From positions 558,001 through 622,000 of the forward strand of contig OZ037868.1 of assembly GCA_964035575.1 (NCBI GenBank): 64,000 nt of DNA, given 5' to 3'. The position numbers and the translations under genes are program-made. This DNA comes from Rhynchopus sp. YZ270_cl-10 (taxonomy: Eukaryota; Euglenozoa; Diplonemea; Diplonemida; Diplonemidae). A model generated the notes under the pieces. The model made no database searches. It saw nothing but the letters and a program-made list of their open reading frames with translations, and was not told where the DNA came from. Numbering within the stretch: position 1 is the stretch's first letter; each line of letters opens with the position of its first letter. Shown piece by piece: positions 32,201 through 41,234 of this stretch.

Positions 32201-32572
32201 GGAGGTGTGAAGGAAGTGCATGAAGCGCCCCTGAGGGTGCAGCAGGTGGGTGAGCTCGCGAACCACAGCAGGTCCCATCGTTGCGTCTGAGGCAAGGGTG
32301 AGCCAGGACCCGGTGTGGTCGAAGTCTTTCCACACAGAGGTCGACGTTCCTGTCTCCTCGCCGCAGATCCGGTCGCAAAGTTTTTTGAACCAGCTGAACC
32401 CATCCTTCTTAAACGTCGCGACAAACGCCTTCCCGTGCTCTGTCGACTCTAAAGGCCACTCTAGCTCCTGCAGCACCGTGTTCAGCGTTTGAATCGTTTT
32501 ATCCGCAGCCTCCTCGTTATCAGACTGCACGCACTTCCATAGCGTCGCCTCTGGTTCACTTGGTGGGTCCAT
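29219..32572 (-). CDS. Large SMPD4/neutral-sphingomyelinase-3-like protein
   Basis: The open frame of 1117 residues starts at the ATG at 32572, preceded by GGACAG 19 bases upstream. Similarity to SMPD4 (a nuclear-envelope/ER protein, nSMase3 family) is scattered but ordered: a hydrophobic FPYFMLRFAAHL segment; HRVFFEVFIAIVNAVLP like the VFVEMW region; YYWSYVKDNHELYTTLLLDF like the W-PFV-EN-LMYT-LF-GF block; and near the end LNEAGRQKVLGRGAPFEFRD like L-P-GR-QI-NG-R, followed by GGKEVELAG and a helix. The last residues may be intronic: a GTATGT donor at 29274 is followed by a strong ACTCCGCAG acceptor 42 bases on. Whether the catalytic activity ascribed to the family exists here is unknown. The assignment is from memory of the family pattern. 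Confidence 0.6.
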   Translation of the reverse strand: MDPPSEPEATLWKCVQSDNEEAADKTIQTLNTVLQELEWPLESTEHGKAFVATFKKDGFSWFKKLCDRICGEETGTSTSVWKDFDHTGSWLTLASDATMGPAVVRELTHLLHPQGRFMHFLHTSSDAKKINEHWTQLRAGRNPDLSSANYVGYPFNTLPSATQRDWAKHWRAAVSGKGVHLHPSSSRQTTQTPIFCLPIWCPASAEAPFHTEAVGKVITNVMIAPFPYFMLRFAAHLSKAAEDVAEQSLAPSKDIVDFAVVQGKRVVNGVRKAVEFVNSLKGVASEADNAQAKWTKQFRLEGAVERLPGFCVIFDMFLGSYAPSPGQPYLHGFLPAKFQDNFLEGVVTEQRTEISQTCMTSFVACVAEVWMKGVIDLHSLMESSKTGRGLINDLAALSKDKTLEGVPMNVTVYEERAAEDIRRRCNMMVQLLSPFMRAVQFHDFLLNATPYLVNHGASGRVAALQRVCVSAHACRDARAYATQIIHLMLSMANGAAGEHCTYLEMEYTPTLEIFTLWSVLISPPRFSSARLPEAAFSVHPAQTTVLTPLLTANGVNSSSSHFSDLITGGHEGGLPVNTELTAHRVFFEVFIAIVNAVLPRVNVSSAFVELMQGVEKNVQTRSQSTTRGLTELEQLGWVRGHRADLDNIVQMVESDSALQREVDAVFFETAARIGDAGRRTQTAQGSLPRDSTLPSVQGAGLAFLIESQAVLLGGPFLSDWELSLLSAYGRKPRFLTRVMRKIPAQVAPVTHYCRTLLSYAKSLRHHREAAVEGEFYGTVLCRESKEILRTAVQAANGSAAVLTTSPGKFTPAPSSAQKDLTPYYWSYVKDNHELYTTLLLDFLELCQSDMVRDASVLTEEMLAAMHKVLCCVCGNLALYVCKGLGGSGSTTQQHASFSPPREHMGSKMEDVAVSVSYCLPSETWAASTAGFRGSEQLIAKVCMDLLWRRKQHQGVREDLVVLIDDVVAKLQELNPNVAGRVQQCEEEANSASEWRAQADDTPAGSTVQPRLTADDYDNYTLNEAGRQKVLGRGAPFEFRDIKRRGGKEVELAGPDSAWCHMEHKLPTHLRARFFPYRRPPGPSELRQILKLTRFLDSVVCILALCLYFFTPQLRCDI

Positions 32573-32890
32573 TGTGTTGAAGGAGGGGACTGTCCTTTGT
32601 GAGGAAGAGTGTTGAAAGAGAGAAGAGATAAGATGGACTAAAAATTGCTGTACTTTTTTTTGAAAATTTGGGTTGTACAGGTACAGAATATAACATTCGA
32701 GTGGGGGGGATCAAAAGCAAGCTTTTTCTAAAAAAAAAATGAAACAAATGTATAACATCTACATTCAATGAATTGAAAGTACAAAAAAAAAAATGTGCAA
32801 AGCACACCGGAACACCGGCTTGATGCAAAGCACTGAAGAGAGTGGAGAGGCTACAAACATTTTTTTTTTCCAAGAGAACCATCACCATCG

Positions 32891-34570
32891 TCACCTCCCA
32901 TAATACCCTGGGGGTGCCCCATTGAACGGCGACGGCGAGCGTGACAGCGCACGCGGTGCATCGCTTCCTAGAGCCTGCATGATGGTCCTCTGTATCGCTG
33001 GGGGTGCTGTGGAGATGTCGGGGGCTTGGGTGTGCAGTGCTGGGTAGGCGGGGGCAACACTTGCGGACGCAACACCTGGCGACACGGAACGCGACAGCGA
33101 GCGGGTGTACTGCGGGCAGAAGACGGGGGCTGTGGCGTAGCTCCCTCCTGCCACCCCTCCCCCTCCCCCTCCCCCTCCCGGCACAGCCGCAGACACAGAT
33201 CGCTCCACAGCATGAGAAGGCGAGACCGAACGCATGGCACTACGTTGCCTTCCGACCACAGAGTGCAATGTGCGTTGTGCGAGGCGCAGCTTGGTGTCGT
33301 TTTCGGAGGCAGCCCCGGCGCTTGCGAGAATAGCGTTCTGTGCAGCACTAAGCTGCGTGCGGAGGGCAGCCACCTCTGCAGTGTGGGCGGGGTTGGGGTC
33401 GTAGCTTTTGCTTCGCGTTGCAGCTGGCGGTGCTTTGCTGGCCTGCCTAGGTGCTTGCACCTGAGAGCGATTTGAAAACCCAGCCGGCTCCGTTCGCACC
33501 GACGCATTCACATCCACCTGCCTCTTCGCCCTCTCACTAATTTCTGTTAGCAGTGTCGGGAGCACTCTATAGTTCTTGCGTGCAAGCTGCACCGGCTGTG
33601 CTGGTTTCTGTTGCAACGCAGCTTCGATCGACGGCGTGCCAAGATGAGCTGTTGCATCTGCCTTCACCGTTTCCGTCGAATGTGCGATCACAACGCCGAG
33701 AGTCTTTCCGATTGTGGTGAGAAGCTTTGCCTGGGTAGGGTCGACACTGTCGGACAGCGCAGGGCTCCCAAGATAGCGGGCAACCTGGACAAGGCTGTTG
33801 TGCAGGAGCTGGACCTCTCCGGTGCGGATCTCTAGCGCGCTTTGGAGCAGCTCCGTCACAACGGGGTCGGAGGAAGGGGAGGCAGTGGCAGCTGCCGCAT
33901 CGGTGCTGTCGCGGAGCTGCGCGGAGAGGCTCCGGTTCTTCTTCTTGAGACTCTCAATCTCCGTCGTCATCCGCTTCAGCTTTTCTTCGTATTCACATAG
34001 CTGGATGCTTTTGTGCGACAACTCTCTCTCCATTTCTTGCAATCTCACAACCCTCCCTTCCTTTTCCGCTCTACTCTTTGCCTTTGGTGTGCCATCAGTT
34101 TCCTTCTTAAAAATATTCAACAATGCTGCCAACGGCATATCCTTTCCAAGACAGTGCGCCAACTCGACAAACTCTGAACACGAAACCACCCCTCCGCCTT
34201 CGTCCGCAAAGATACGTCGAACCGCCTCGCTATTTAAATTATGCGTTCCTATGGTGGAAACGACGTTTCTCAGTGCAGACGCTTTGACAGGGTTTCCTCC
34301 TCCAAGGAGCGTGTATACATCGTTCAAGCAATAGTCGGCATAGTGTGAAGACATTGCTTCAGGTGTAGTACCACAGGCAGATGCAAGGACACGGACTGCG
34401 TCTCGAAACGCGGCTTCGTCGAGGGGAGTGCGGCAGAGCTGTGCTACAGCAGCAGGGGTGGGCCGTGATACGCCAGGCTGCGCCTTAGCAAATACCTCGA
34501 CTGCACCACGCGAGACCACCCCATCACCGCGGACATCAAGCACAACGAAGACATCGTGGAGTGTTGTCAT
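32891..34570 (-). CDS. EF-hand-like/coiled-coil cytoskeletal protein
   Basis: The 559-residue single exon starts at 34570, a few bases after a TTTCTGAG acceptor. The first 150 residues contain degenerate EF-hand-like pairs (VFVVLDVRGDGVVSRGAVEV and FADEGGGVVSCSEFVELAHC) that keep the DxxGDG shape only in part. Residues about 165-225 form a coiled coil (EKEGRVVRLQEMERELSHKS, then YEEKLKRMTTEIESLKKKNR). The C-terminal 200 residues are low-complexity with RSxSPS motifs, a run of eight or nine glycines and aromatic spacers, typical of a disordered, phosphorylated tail. A basal-body, axoneme or cytoskeleton role is inferred; no specific family is recognised. Confidence 0.7.
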   Translation of the reverse strand: MTTLHDVFVVLDVRGDGVVSRGAVEVFAKAQPGVSRPTPAAVAQLCRTPLDEAAFRDAVRVLASACGTTPEAMSSHYADYCLNDVYTLLGGGNPVKASALRNVVSTIGTHNLNSEAVRRIFADEGGGVVSCSEFVELAHCLGKDMPLAALLNIFKKETDGTPKAKSRAEKEGRVVRLQEMERELSHKSIQLCEYEEKLKRMTTEIESLKKKNRSLSAQLRDSTDAAAATASPSSDPVVTELLQSALEIRTGEVQLLHNSLVQVARYLGSPALSDSVDPTQAKLLTTIGKTLGVVIAHSTETVKADATAHLGTPSIEAALQQKPAQPVQLARKNYRVLPTLLTEISERAKRQVDVNASVRTEPAGFSNRSQVQAPRQASKAPPAATRSKSYDPNPAHTAEVAALRTQLSAAQNAILASAGAASENDTKLRLAQRTLHSVVGRQRSAMRSVSPSHAVERSVSAAVPGGGGGGGGVAGGSYATAPVFCPQYTRSLSRSVSPGVASASVAPAYPALHTQAPDISTAPPAIQRTIMQALGSDAPRALSRSPSPFNGAPPGYYGR

Positions 34571-34756
34571 TTCTCAGAAAATCTCAGAAAATAATCGGGA
34601 GGAAAATGAAATGGATTTTTTTTTAGTGTTTTGTGCTCGCCTCTGGGTGAAGAGGGGGAAAGGGGAATGCGGTGATGGAGTCTGTCGTGTTGAGTTAAAA
34701 AAAAAAGGGGTGGAAAAAAAAAAGGGGGGAAATAATTCGGCAGAATAAATAGTTGA

Positions 34757-34840
34757 GATGGAGGCACCTCCCGAACTGACCCTCTGCAGTATCAGCCTCC
34801 AGATGAAAGCACCCCTGCGGGTCAAAAAGAAGGTGTGAAA
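34757..34840 (+). repeat. Dispersed repeat A, short diverged copy
   Basis: GGAGGCACCTCCCGAACTGACC, then CAGCCTCCAGATGAAAGCACCCCTGCGGG and AGGTGTGAAAAA. GGAGGCACCTCC is itself an inverted repeat. Confidence 0.5.
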
Positions 34841-35208
34841 AAAAAATAAACGTAAGTATATCGCAGTGAATACCAAAAAGGGAGGGGCCTTTGGTTCTGT
34901 TATTTTTTTTTTCAACCACTGTTGTTTTTTTTTGTGTTTTGTTTTATTCGAGGCGTTTAAAAAAAAAATCATGTCTCTTTTTTTTTTTGAAGGGGGCATT
35001 CTTTTTTTTTGCTTTTCAAAAAAGAGAAAAAAAATGGTGTTCGAAAAAAAAAAAATCTCAATCTGTCTCCTTAGTTTGTTCGTGTGCTTGGGTGGGATGG
35101 AGGGGGGTGGGGAGAAAGGGGAAAAAATAGAGAGAAAGAAAAGGAAGATGTGCCTCTCGTGCACAACGTATTCTTTGAAAAAAAAAAAGGAAAAAAGGAA
35201 AAAAGAAT

Positions 35209-35253
35209 AATTTATAAGATGACCTGCGCGCGACTCTCGTGCTTAGTCAAACT
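35209..35253 (-). repeat. Hairpin element, family 1 (degenerate left arm)
   Basis: Plus strand: TTTATAAGATGACCTGCGCG, CGACTCTCGTG, CTTAGTCAAACT. The loop and right arm are conserved. Confidence 0.5.
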
Positions 35254-36667
35254 CAAGGGGATGGGGGTAAAAATAAAAATAAAATAATGTACGTTGCACG
35301 CACAACGTATACGTGAAGCGCACACCAAAAAAAAAAACGCTAAATTGGAACTCAACAGATGACAAAACAAAGTTTGGGAACGGGAAGGGGACGGGTGATA
35401 CAGGGAGGGGGGGTGAAGGACTGCCCCCCTCCCTGGATCTCGTGGTAGTCCTGAGGGAGGGAAGAGAGGATGGGGGGAAGGTAGAACAAAAGAGGGTTTT
35501 TTTGTTTTGAAAACTTGGTTGTATTAGTGTAGACACCCGAGGATGAACTCCACTATTTTTTTGTTGCTGTTTGATAAATTGTTGGAGAGCCTTGCAGGAG
35601 GGGCGTTTTTTCTTCTTCTTCTTCTGTTAATAATGGCCCTCCCCTTATCTCTTCTCTCTCTGGTCCACCTCACTCTCTTGTTCCGGTTCCTCCCCCCAGT
35701 CCTCTCTCCCTCTCCCCGTCCCACCCAAGCTTGCAGAACAAAAAAAAATGGTTGGGAATACAGGAGAGTTTTGTTTGAAAAGCATGTTAAAAAATAACAA
35801 AATCGATCGTACTTTTTTTTCTTATTTTCTTTGATAAAATTGTTGGAATAGTGTAGTTTGCCTCGGTTGTGTTGCCACAGTTTGTGCAATCTTCACTGTT
35901 TGTAATATTGACCACCACCGATCCGAAGAGGGTCTGTACAACGGTTTGCTTTTTTTTAAATAGTTTTGCGGTGTTGGAAACCCCAGGGTGTGATACGAAG
36001 TCTGCTCACTCCCCGAGACTCGCGTTCAAAAAATTTTTTGAACTAGGTTTCGTCTCTCTGCTCTAGTAATTGTTGCAAAAAGGCATCAGCAAAAAAAATC
36101 ATCAGCAATGACCCTGAACCCTGAGGGGAAACACACAAAAACAATAACAAATAACAATGAAAATGGTTCGTGGTAGTTTTTTTTTTTTGCTTGTTCGAAC
36201 ACAAAGCACACTTGCCCCCTTCAAAGACAAAAAAAAAATGTTTTTAATACATAACACACCCCGAAAAATACCCACCCAATTACCCCAATACCCCTCACCC
36301 ATATACCCATATACCCCATCGCATCGTGTTTGCATTTTACCTTCCACCCCCAGATTTTTCCCCCATTTATTTTTTCTTTTTTTTTTGCATTTTTTTTTGT
36401 TTTCTTTTTTTGTATCGACAAAATCATTCAACCAAGAAGGCGGGTTCTGTACTCAAAAAAATGTCACCCAAAAAAGAGCATTTTTTTTCTTGTTTTCCCC
36501 GGCCCCCTTTTTTTGGTAACGGGTGGTGACCTGGCGTTCGGGCACCCTTCCCCCCCCCATCCTGCTAAGATCCGATGATTTTCTTGCTGTTATTAGTTGC
36601 TTTGTTGTTCCAAGCAAGGGATCGAAGGAAGCTATGAGGCTGAGCGACCCAGAACAGGAGTACTCGT

Positions 36668-38178
36668 CTAATCCGCGAGCATAACTCCGATGGTCCACTC
36701 ACCGGTTCCGTCGATTTTAAACTTTTCAAGGTATTCTTCTGAACGGTAGAACTCGTACGCACCAGGAATGTTCTTCTTCACGTTCTGGTATCTCGGCAGG
36801 AAGCTGTGTAAAAAAGAGTAGTTGAAAACGTGCTAAAACGCTAGGTCAAGTTCATAAAAAAATGGTGTGTACAAGGTCAAGAAAGATGAAGTAAGTTAGT
36901 TTCATATACCGTAACTGTAAATATGTTGGGCCGTAAAAAAGTTGAAACGTAAATATGTTGGACCGTAATAATGTTGGTGAGCTTCAGATAGGCTTGTACT
37001 TAACCTTAATAAAACCAAGATGGCATACCTTCGACGCGGTTTCACCCCCCACTTGTGCACGTAGTCGTAGTGACCAAGCTCCTTCAGCTCTGTGTATAAC
37101 TCTTTGTGTAGCACACCACCATCGTTGTTGAGGTACCAGCCTGCTTTCTGGCAGGTGGGGTGGTCCTCGCCGAGCTGTCCTACGCAGTGGTCGTATTGTT
37201 GTTGCAACTGGAGCGTGGTCCTGTGAAAGTGGCGTGTGTAGAGTGATGTAACGTGCCCCATAAGGAGAAGTTGATAGTGCAAAACGCCGAGAAAAAAGAA
37301 ACATTGTTCCGGCCTAAGCTGGGCGTGATTAGTATAAAAATTTGAAATACAAAACCCTCTCGTGACAGTGTACTTTGGGACAATGACCGGTGGTGCACTG
37401 AGGGGGTGCAGTCCTACATCCATTTCGCAGTTTACATCTGATAAGCACATTTCTCACTTTTTATTCTTGTCCGCCTCGTGTCCGACCAATTATTGTGGAA
37501 CTGAGAAAAAATATTTTTCCTGATGGGAAAGGGGGTGACATACGATCTCCATTTGTAACCTCCCACCATGTGCTCAGGGAAAATCCAGTCGGTGAAGACG
37601 GGGATGGGGACAGCCTTTAGCGACCTGTGGCCAATGCCAGCCTACGGGGGTGGTGGTGGTGGTGGTGGTGGTGGTGGCGGCGGTGATACAAGACAAAGGA
37701 AAGAAAAGGTTATTAAGATGACCTAAGCCTGCTGACTCACCTTTGACCACAATCGTTAAGCGAGTTGGGGTACAACATGAGCTGCGTGCAATTGCACAAC
37801 GGGGTTGTCGGATAATGTCCCCTTCTCCGACCGAGTTTCATAATTTTGGCGACCTTCGGGTCCATCATTACCCCTTTTTATGCTTTTAATTTTGAGGGAA
37901 AATGAAAGACTAAAGAATTGCCCTTTTTTTTCGCTGCAACATACATGTGTGATACCGACGTTGTCCATACTATATTGCGCGTAGTGGTCTGCATTATCTT
38001 CACGTCTTTTTGCGTACATCCGGTAGACCAGCTCATCCGGATCCCCCTCTTCTGGTTCCTGAAACTTAAATTTAGAAGCATTCGGCACCCCCTTTGCTGG
38101 GCTCCACGGTGTGAATATATCCCACCACAAGTTTATGTAGTCCGCCTTCCCGCCCTCTCCCTCTCGTCTCTCTCCCAT
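36668..38178 (-). CDS. Unknown protein, 219 residues, four exons
   Basis: Exons 38178-37945, 37641-37544, 37220-37029 and 36803-36668 join in phases 0, 2 and 2 and end at a stop after GVMLAD. Donors are GTATGT, GTATGT and GTATGC; acceptors are CCCCGTAG, TTTCACAG and TTACACAG. The protein is rich in aromatic and charged residues (YINLWWDIFTPWSP, VPIPVFTDWIFPEHMVGGYK) and has CVGQLGEDHPTC followed by QKAGWYL, a CX10C pair that faintly recalls small mitochondrial respiratory-chain subunits. There is no signal peptide or membrane segment. I do not recognise a family. That four independent joins keep frame is the main support. Intron 1 carries a family 1 hairpin and a CCA microsatellite, and intron 2 a family 2 hairpin. 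Confidence 0.7.
37341..37380 (-). repeat. Hairpin element, family 2, inside an intron
   Basis: Plus strand: TTTGAAATACAAAACCC, TCTCGTGACA, GTGTACTTTGGG. It lies in intron 2 of the four-exon gene. Confidence 0.55.
37650..37682. repeat. GGT/CCA trinucleotide microsatellite at an intron 3' end
   Basis: GGTGGTGGT...GGCGGCGG on the plus strand, i.e. (CCA)n on the coding strand, directly before the acceptor CCCCCGTAG at 37645-37642. It seems to take the place of the polypyrimidine tract. Confidence 0.8.
37708..37743 (-). repeat. Hairpin element, family 1 (short), inside an intron
   Basis: Plus strand: TTATTAAGATGACCTAAGCC, TGCTGACTCACCTT. The inner stem is shortened. It lies in intron 1 of the four-exon gene. 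Confidence 0.5.
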
Positions 38179-39457
38179 TTTTCACACCCCCCTCTCAGTT
38201 GGGGAGACGCTTGCAGTGTGTGTGCTGTGGGGCTGTGTGTACGACGGAGGGGGCGGGGGGTTAGTTGAGTACATCCTACTATAGGACATATTGGCGACCA
38301 ATTTTTTTAGTCGCCAATTACAAGAGGACCCCAAAATCCGCCATTTTTTTCGCCAAGTTTCTACTGTATATCAGTCGGGACCATCACGTCGGGGGAACAG
38401 TAGGGAAGTGATGAAACAAAGTGTCTCAGCCATTACCACGATTGCGATGGGGCATGCGAGGAGAGTTGTCCAAACACCGCTCTTTTGCAGTGGTTGCGAG
38501 AGCAGCTACGATGCTACTGTCGGTAGTGTACGGACATTGACGTCTCTGGGGCATCACAGCCACACAACGCACCCTGCAACGATAAAGGCATATAAGCGGA
38601 AGGCACCCAACACAGAATATGGCCAAAGTGAAAAATGGGAATCTGTACTGTGCAGACATCCCCTTAAGCCCCATCAGAGGCTCTTAAAACTTCAAGAATC
38701 GCAGGAGGTTGTGTGCAGATACAAAGAAGTGTCAACATAGAGGGGCCATTTGAATAGATATGAGAAACATCATTTTCGCGAAAGAAAAATGGGAATGGGG
38801 GTTGTGGGGGTGCGGGGTTTTTTGGTAATTACAACAAATAGACTGAACAAAAAAAAAAAGTGCCCTAGAAAAAGGGGAAATCTAATTTCTATTTTTGACA
38901 ACAACCCACCTTTTCGGAAGATCTCCCGTCTTGATCCTCCGTGAAAACAAAAGAGAATAGTTACTAATGCAGGCACCTCCGACACTGTACGATGCCAGCC
39001 ATCCGGATGAAAGCACAACCCTACGGCCAATAACAGAAGGTGTAAAAAAAGGAAGCCTAATATGGCTTTGTCCGTACTGCAGTGTGAACGAAAAAAGATC
39101 AGGTCTTTTGTTTGTGCGCTCAAAGCCGGGAAAACAAAAAGGTGAAAAAAAAATGCGTTAAACTGAAGTACGGTTGTTGTGGTTAATTGAGTACTCAAAG
39201 AAAACAAGCAAGCTTCTGTTTTTTTTCAATCCGTTTTGTTTGCCCTGCAGCGCTGCCTCCAATCTTTTTAGAATTGACAACGAGTTGTTTTATCAAAAAA
39301 AGGGAATTTGCTTTGTTGAATGGACAGAGGCATTTTCTGATTCTTTTTCGGTGCCTTCTTTCACCCTGCAATAAGGCTTTGTACTCACGAAGCGTTATGT
39401 TGTTTTTATTAGAAGAATTGTTGGAATAGTGTAGTTGCCATCTGTACAAAGCTCTTT
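38179..39457. other. Intergenic region
   Basis: Contains a small hairpin TTGGCGACC/AGTCGCCAA near 38290, the longer copy of repeat A (38966-39300), and a 149-codon plus-strand frame (38291-38740) that I do not consider a gene. Confidence 0.45.
38966..39300 (+). repeat. Dispersed repeat A, longest copy
   Basis: Starts GCAGGCACCTCCGACACTG, continues GATGCCAGCCATCCGGATGAAAGCACAA and AGAAGGTGTAAAAAAAGG, and ends near CTTTTTAGAATTGACAACGAG. Most of its length aligns with 1336-1612 and the first 130 bp with 19046-19150. It has no coding capacity and the ends are not defined. Confidence 0.6.
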
Positions 39458-41095
39458 TTAAAAGCTGCCTTGTTCGGCGAGAGTCGTGAGGAGGGTATCC
39501 TTCTGTGCCTCGGAACGCACAAGCTCCCCACGCAGCTGTGTGATTTCCTCTGATAATACGGCCATCGCAGACTTCTGCTGCACCTCATGGTGATGCACAA
39601 AGTCCAGCAACTTCTGTGTGATGTCCTTCAGCACCGGACTCTCCTCCACACCCTTTTCATAGCTCCTGAGGATGTCCTGCAAAGAAAAGTGAAGTTCAAA
39701 ATAAATAAAAAAACCTCACAAAGTCTTACTGCCTCTCTGTTTAATTCCTCTTTGCCGATAAGCGTCTACCCTCTTGTCTTTCTGCAGAAAGATCGGGGTT
39801 GGGGGAAAAAAAGTGATCACATTTATTAGAACAAATTCGGACACCTTGTCGAGGGTTTATGACCTTTAGCCCTAACATTTAAACATATCTTTTTTTTTTC
39901 AATTCCGCCACACCCCATAACATACTATCAACTGTCTGTACTCCTCCCCTGGCTGGATCTCCGATGGTCTGATGGCGGGGTCCTCCTCTGGAAAAGGTGC
40001 GGGCATGGGCAGGCTTGCTCTACGCACCGTACTACCCACTGCCTCACGTGGCCTCACTGCCTCCACCTCCACCTTCACCCCCGCGACCTCCTTCTCCTTC
40101 TCCTTCCCCTTCTCCACCGGCGGAGTGCCCACCAACCCCATCTCCATCTTCACCCCCATTCCCACTGCTGACCCCACACTCTCCCGGCTTTCCTCTTGAG
40201 GGGGAAGTGGTGTAGGCGGCTGTGGAGTTCGTAGTGGAGGTGACCTCACTGCCACAACCTCCGCCACAGTTCCCTTCATCGGTGTGCCTTCACCCTGCAG
40301 GATCCGCTCCTCCCTCAGCGCAGCCGCTTCCTTCTCCCGTTGTATCGCTTTCTGCCCCCCCGCCTTGCGCAGTCTCTGCAACGATAAATTCGAAAACAAC
40401 CTTTGCAACGCACCCTCCGACAGCGGAGGACGCAGAATCAACGCTGCACCCGCACCTAATAAAATTTGTCCGTCACTTTGAGGACCGTGCACGACACAGA
40501 GCGAGACACATTGCGGTAACGCAAGAGAAAGCAACGATGGGAATACCGCAGCACCAGTCAGAGTAACGGGAAGACCAGGAGGAACATCAATCAAAACGAC
40601 CTGAGGATTCTGCCGCACCAGCAGAGGAAGCGTACTGTGCACGAGAGCCTCCCGCGAAGAGGTTTCTGGAATATGAAAGGACCGGATCTGGGCAATGCAC
40701 GGCACGGAGGCGAGAAGGTCTTCGTACACGGCGATACGCGCTGTTCTCGAGGCAAGCACTGCCACAGTGATGTCCTCCCTCTTCTCCCTCTTCTCCATCG
40801 CAATAGGAGCCTCCTCCGTCTCTGGAACAACCAATGCGTTGTTCCGCATCCGTTCCACATTTTTGCGAAGTCTCTCAGTGCTCTTCGTTAACACTGCGTT
40901 ACGCTGCTGTGCCCCCTCTCTGGTGTGTTGTGGGGAGGAAGAACCATTCATACCCCGCAAATGCTCTGTCAACCCCCCAGCATTGAGCTGCTGAAGCATC
41001 TGAAGCTTCCCGCGAATGTCAGCGCTACGTTCGTCAAGAAGGCGAATAGGGAGGTCAAGCTGTGCAGGGTCTCCATCAAAGGAAGTGAAATTCAT
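39458..41095 (-). CDS. Protein with degenerate response-regulator receiver-like domain and coiled coils (two exons)
   Basis: Exons 41095-39926 and 39676-39458 (phase 0; donor GTATGT, acceptor TTTGCAG) give 462 residues. Residues about 105-240 have the alternation of a CheY-like fold: ITVAVLASRTARIAVYEDLL, then NPQVVLIDVPPGLP where the phospho-acceptor Asp would be, and LGAGAALILRPPLSEGALQR like the GA-xx-x-KP-x loop, but with Arg in place of the usual Lys. The acidic pair near the N-terminus is missing, so phosphotransfer is unlikely. Before it lies a coiled coil. After it come a Pro/Glu/Lys-rich disordered region with KEKEKEV and, from exon 2, another coiled coil. The receiver resemblance is my own pattern reading. 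Confidence 0.6.
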
Positions 41096-41234
41096 AGTTT
41101 CGGGTGATAATTTGGAACAATAGAATTAGAAAAAAGAAGGCAAGAAGGAAAGAGGCAACACTGAAATAGGAGGTGGAGAAGCAGGGGGGTGAAGGTGGAG
41201 AGGGAGGGAAGAAAAGGGGGAGGGGGGGTGCAGT

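Larger units (their letters stand above)
34571..36667. other. Intergenic region with repeats and homopolymer tracts
   Basis: About 2.1 kb without a supported gene. It has a copy of repeat A (34757-34840), a family 1 hairpin (35209-35253), long T/A runs (34900-35060; 36350-36420), and GTGTAGACACCCGAGGATGAAC (35528), which resembles 23285. It is one of the most AT-biased parts of the window. Confidence 0.5.

Noticed and set aside
38291-38740. Plus-strand frame of 149 codons
   Set aside because: No domain, no splice or leader signals, wrong strand for the array, and it begins in a small palindrome; more likely chance.
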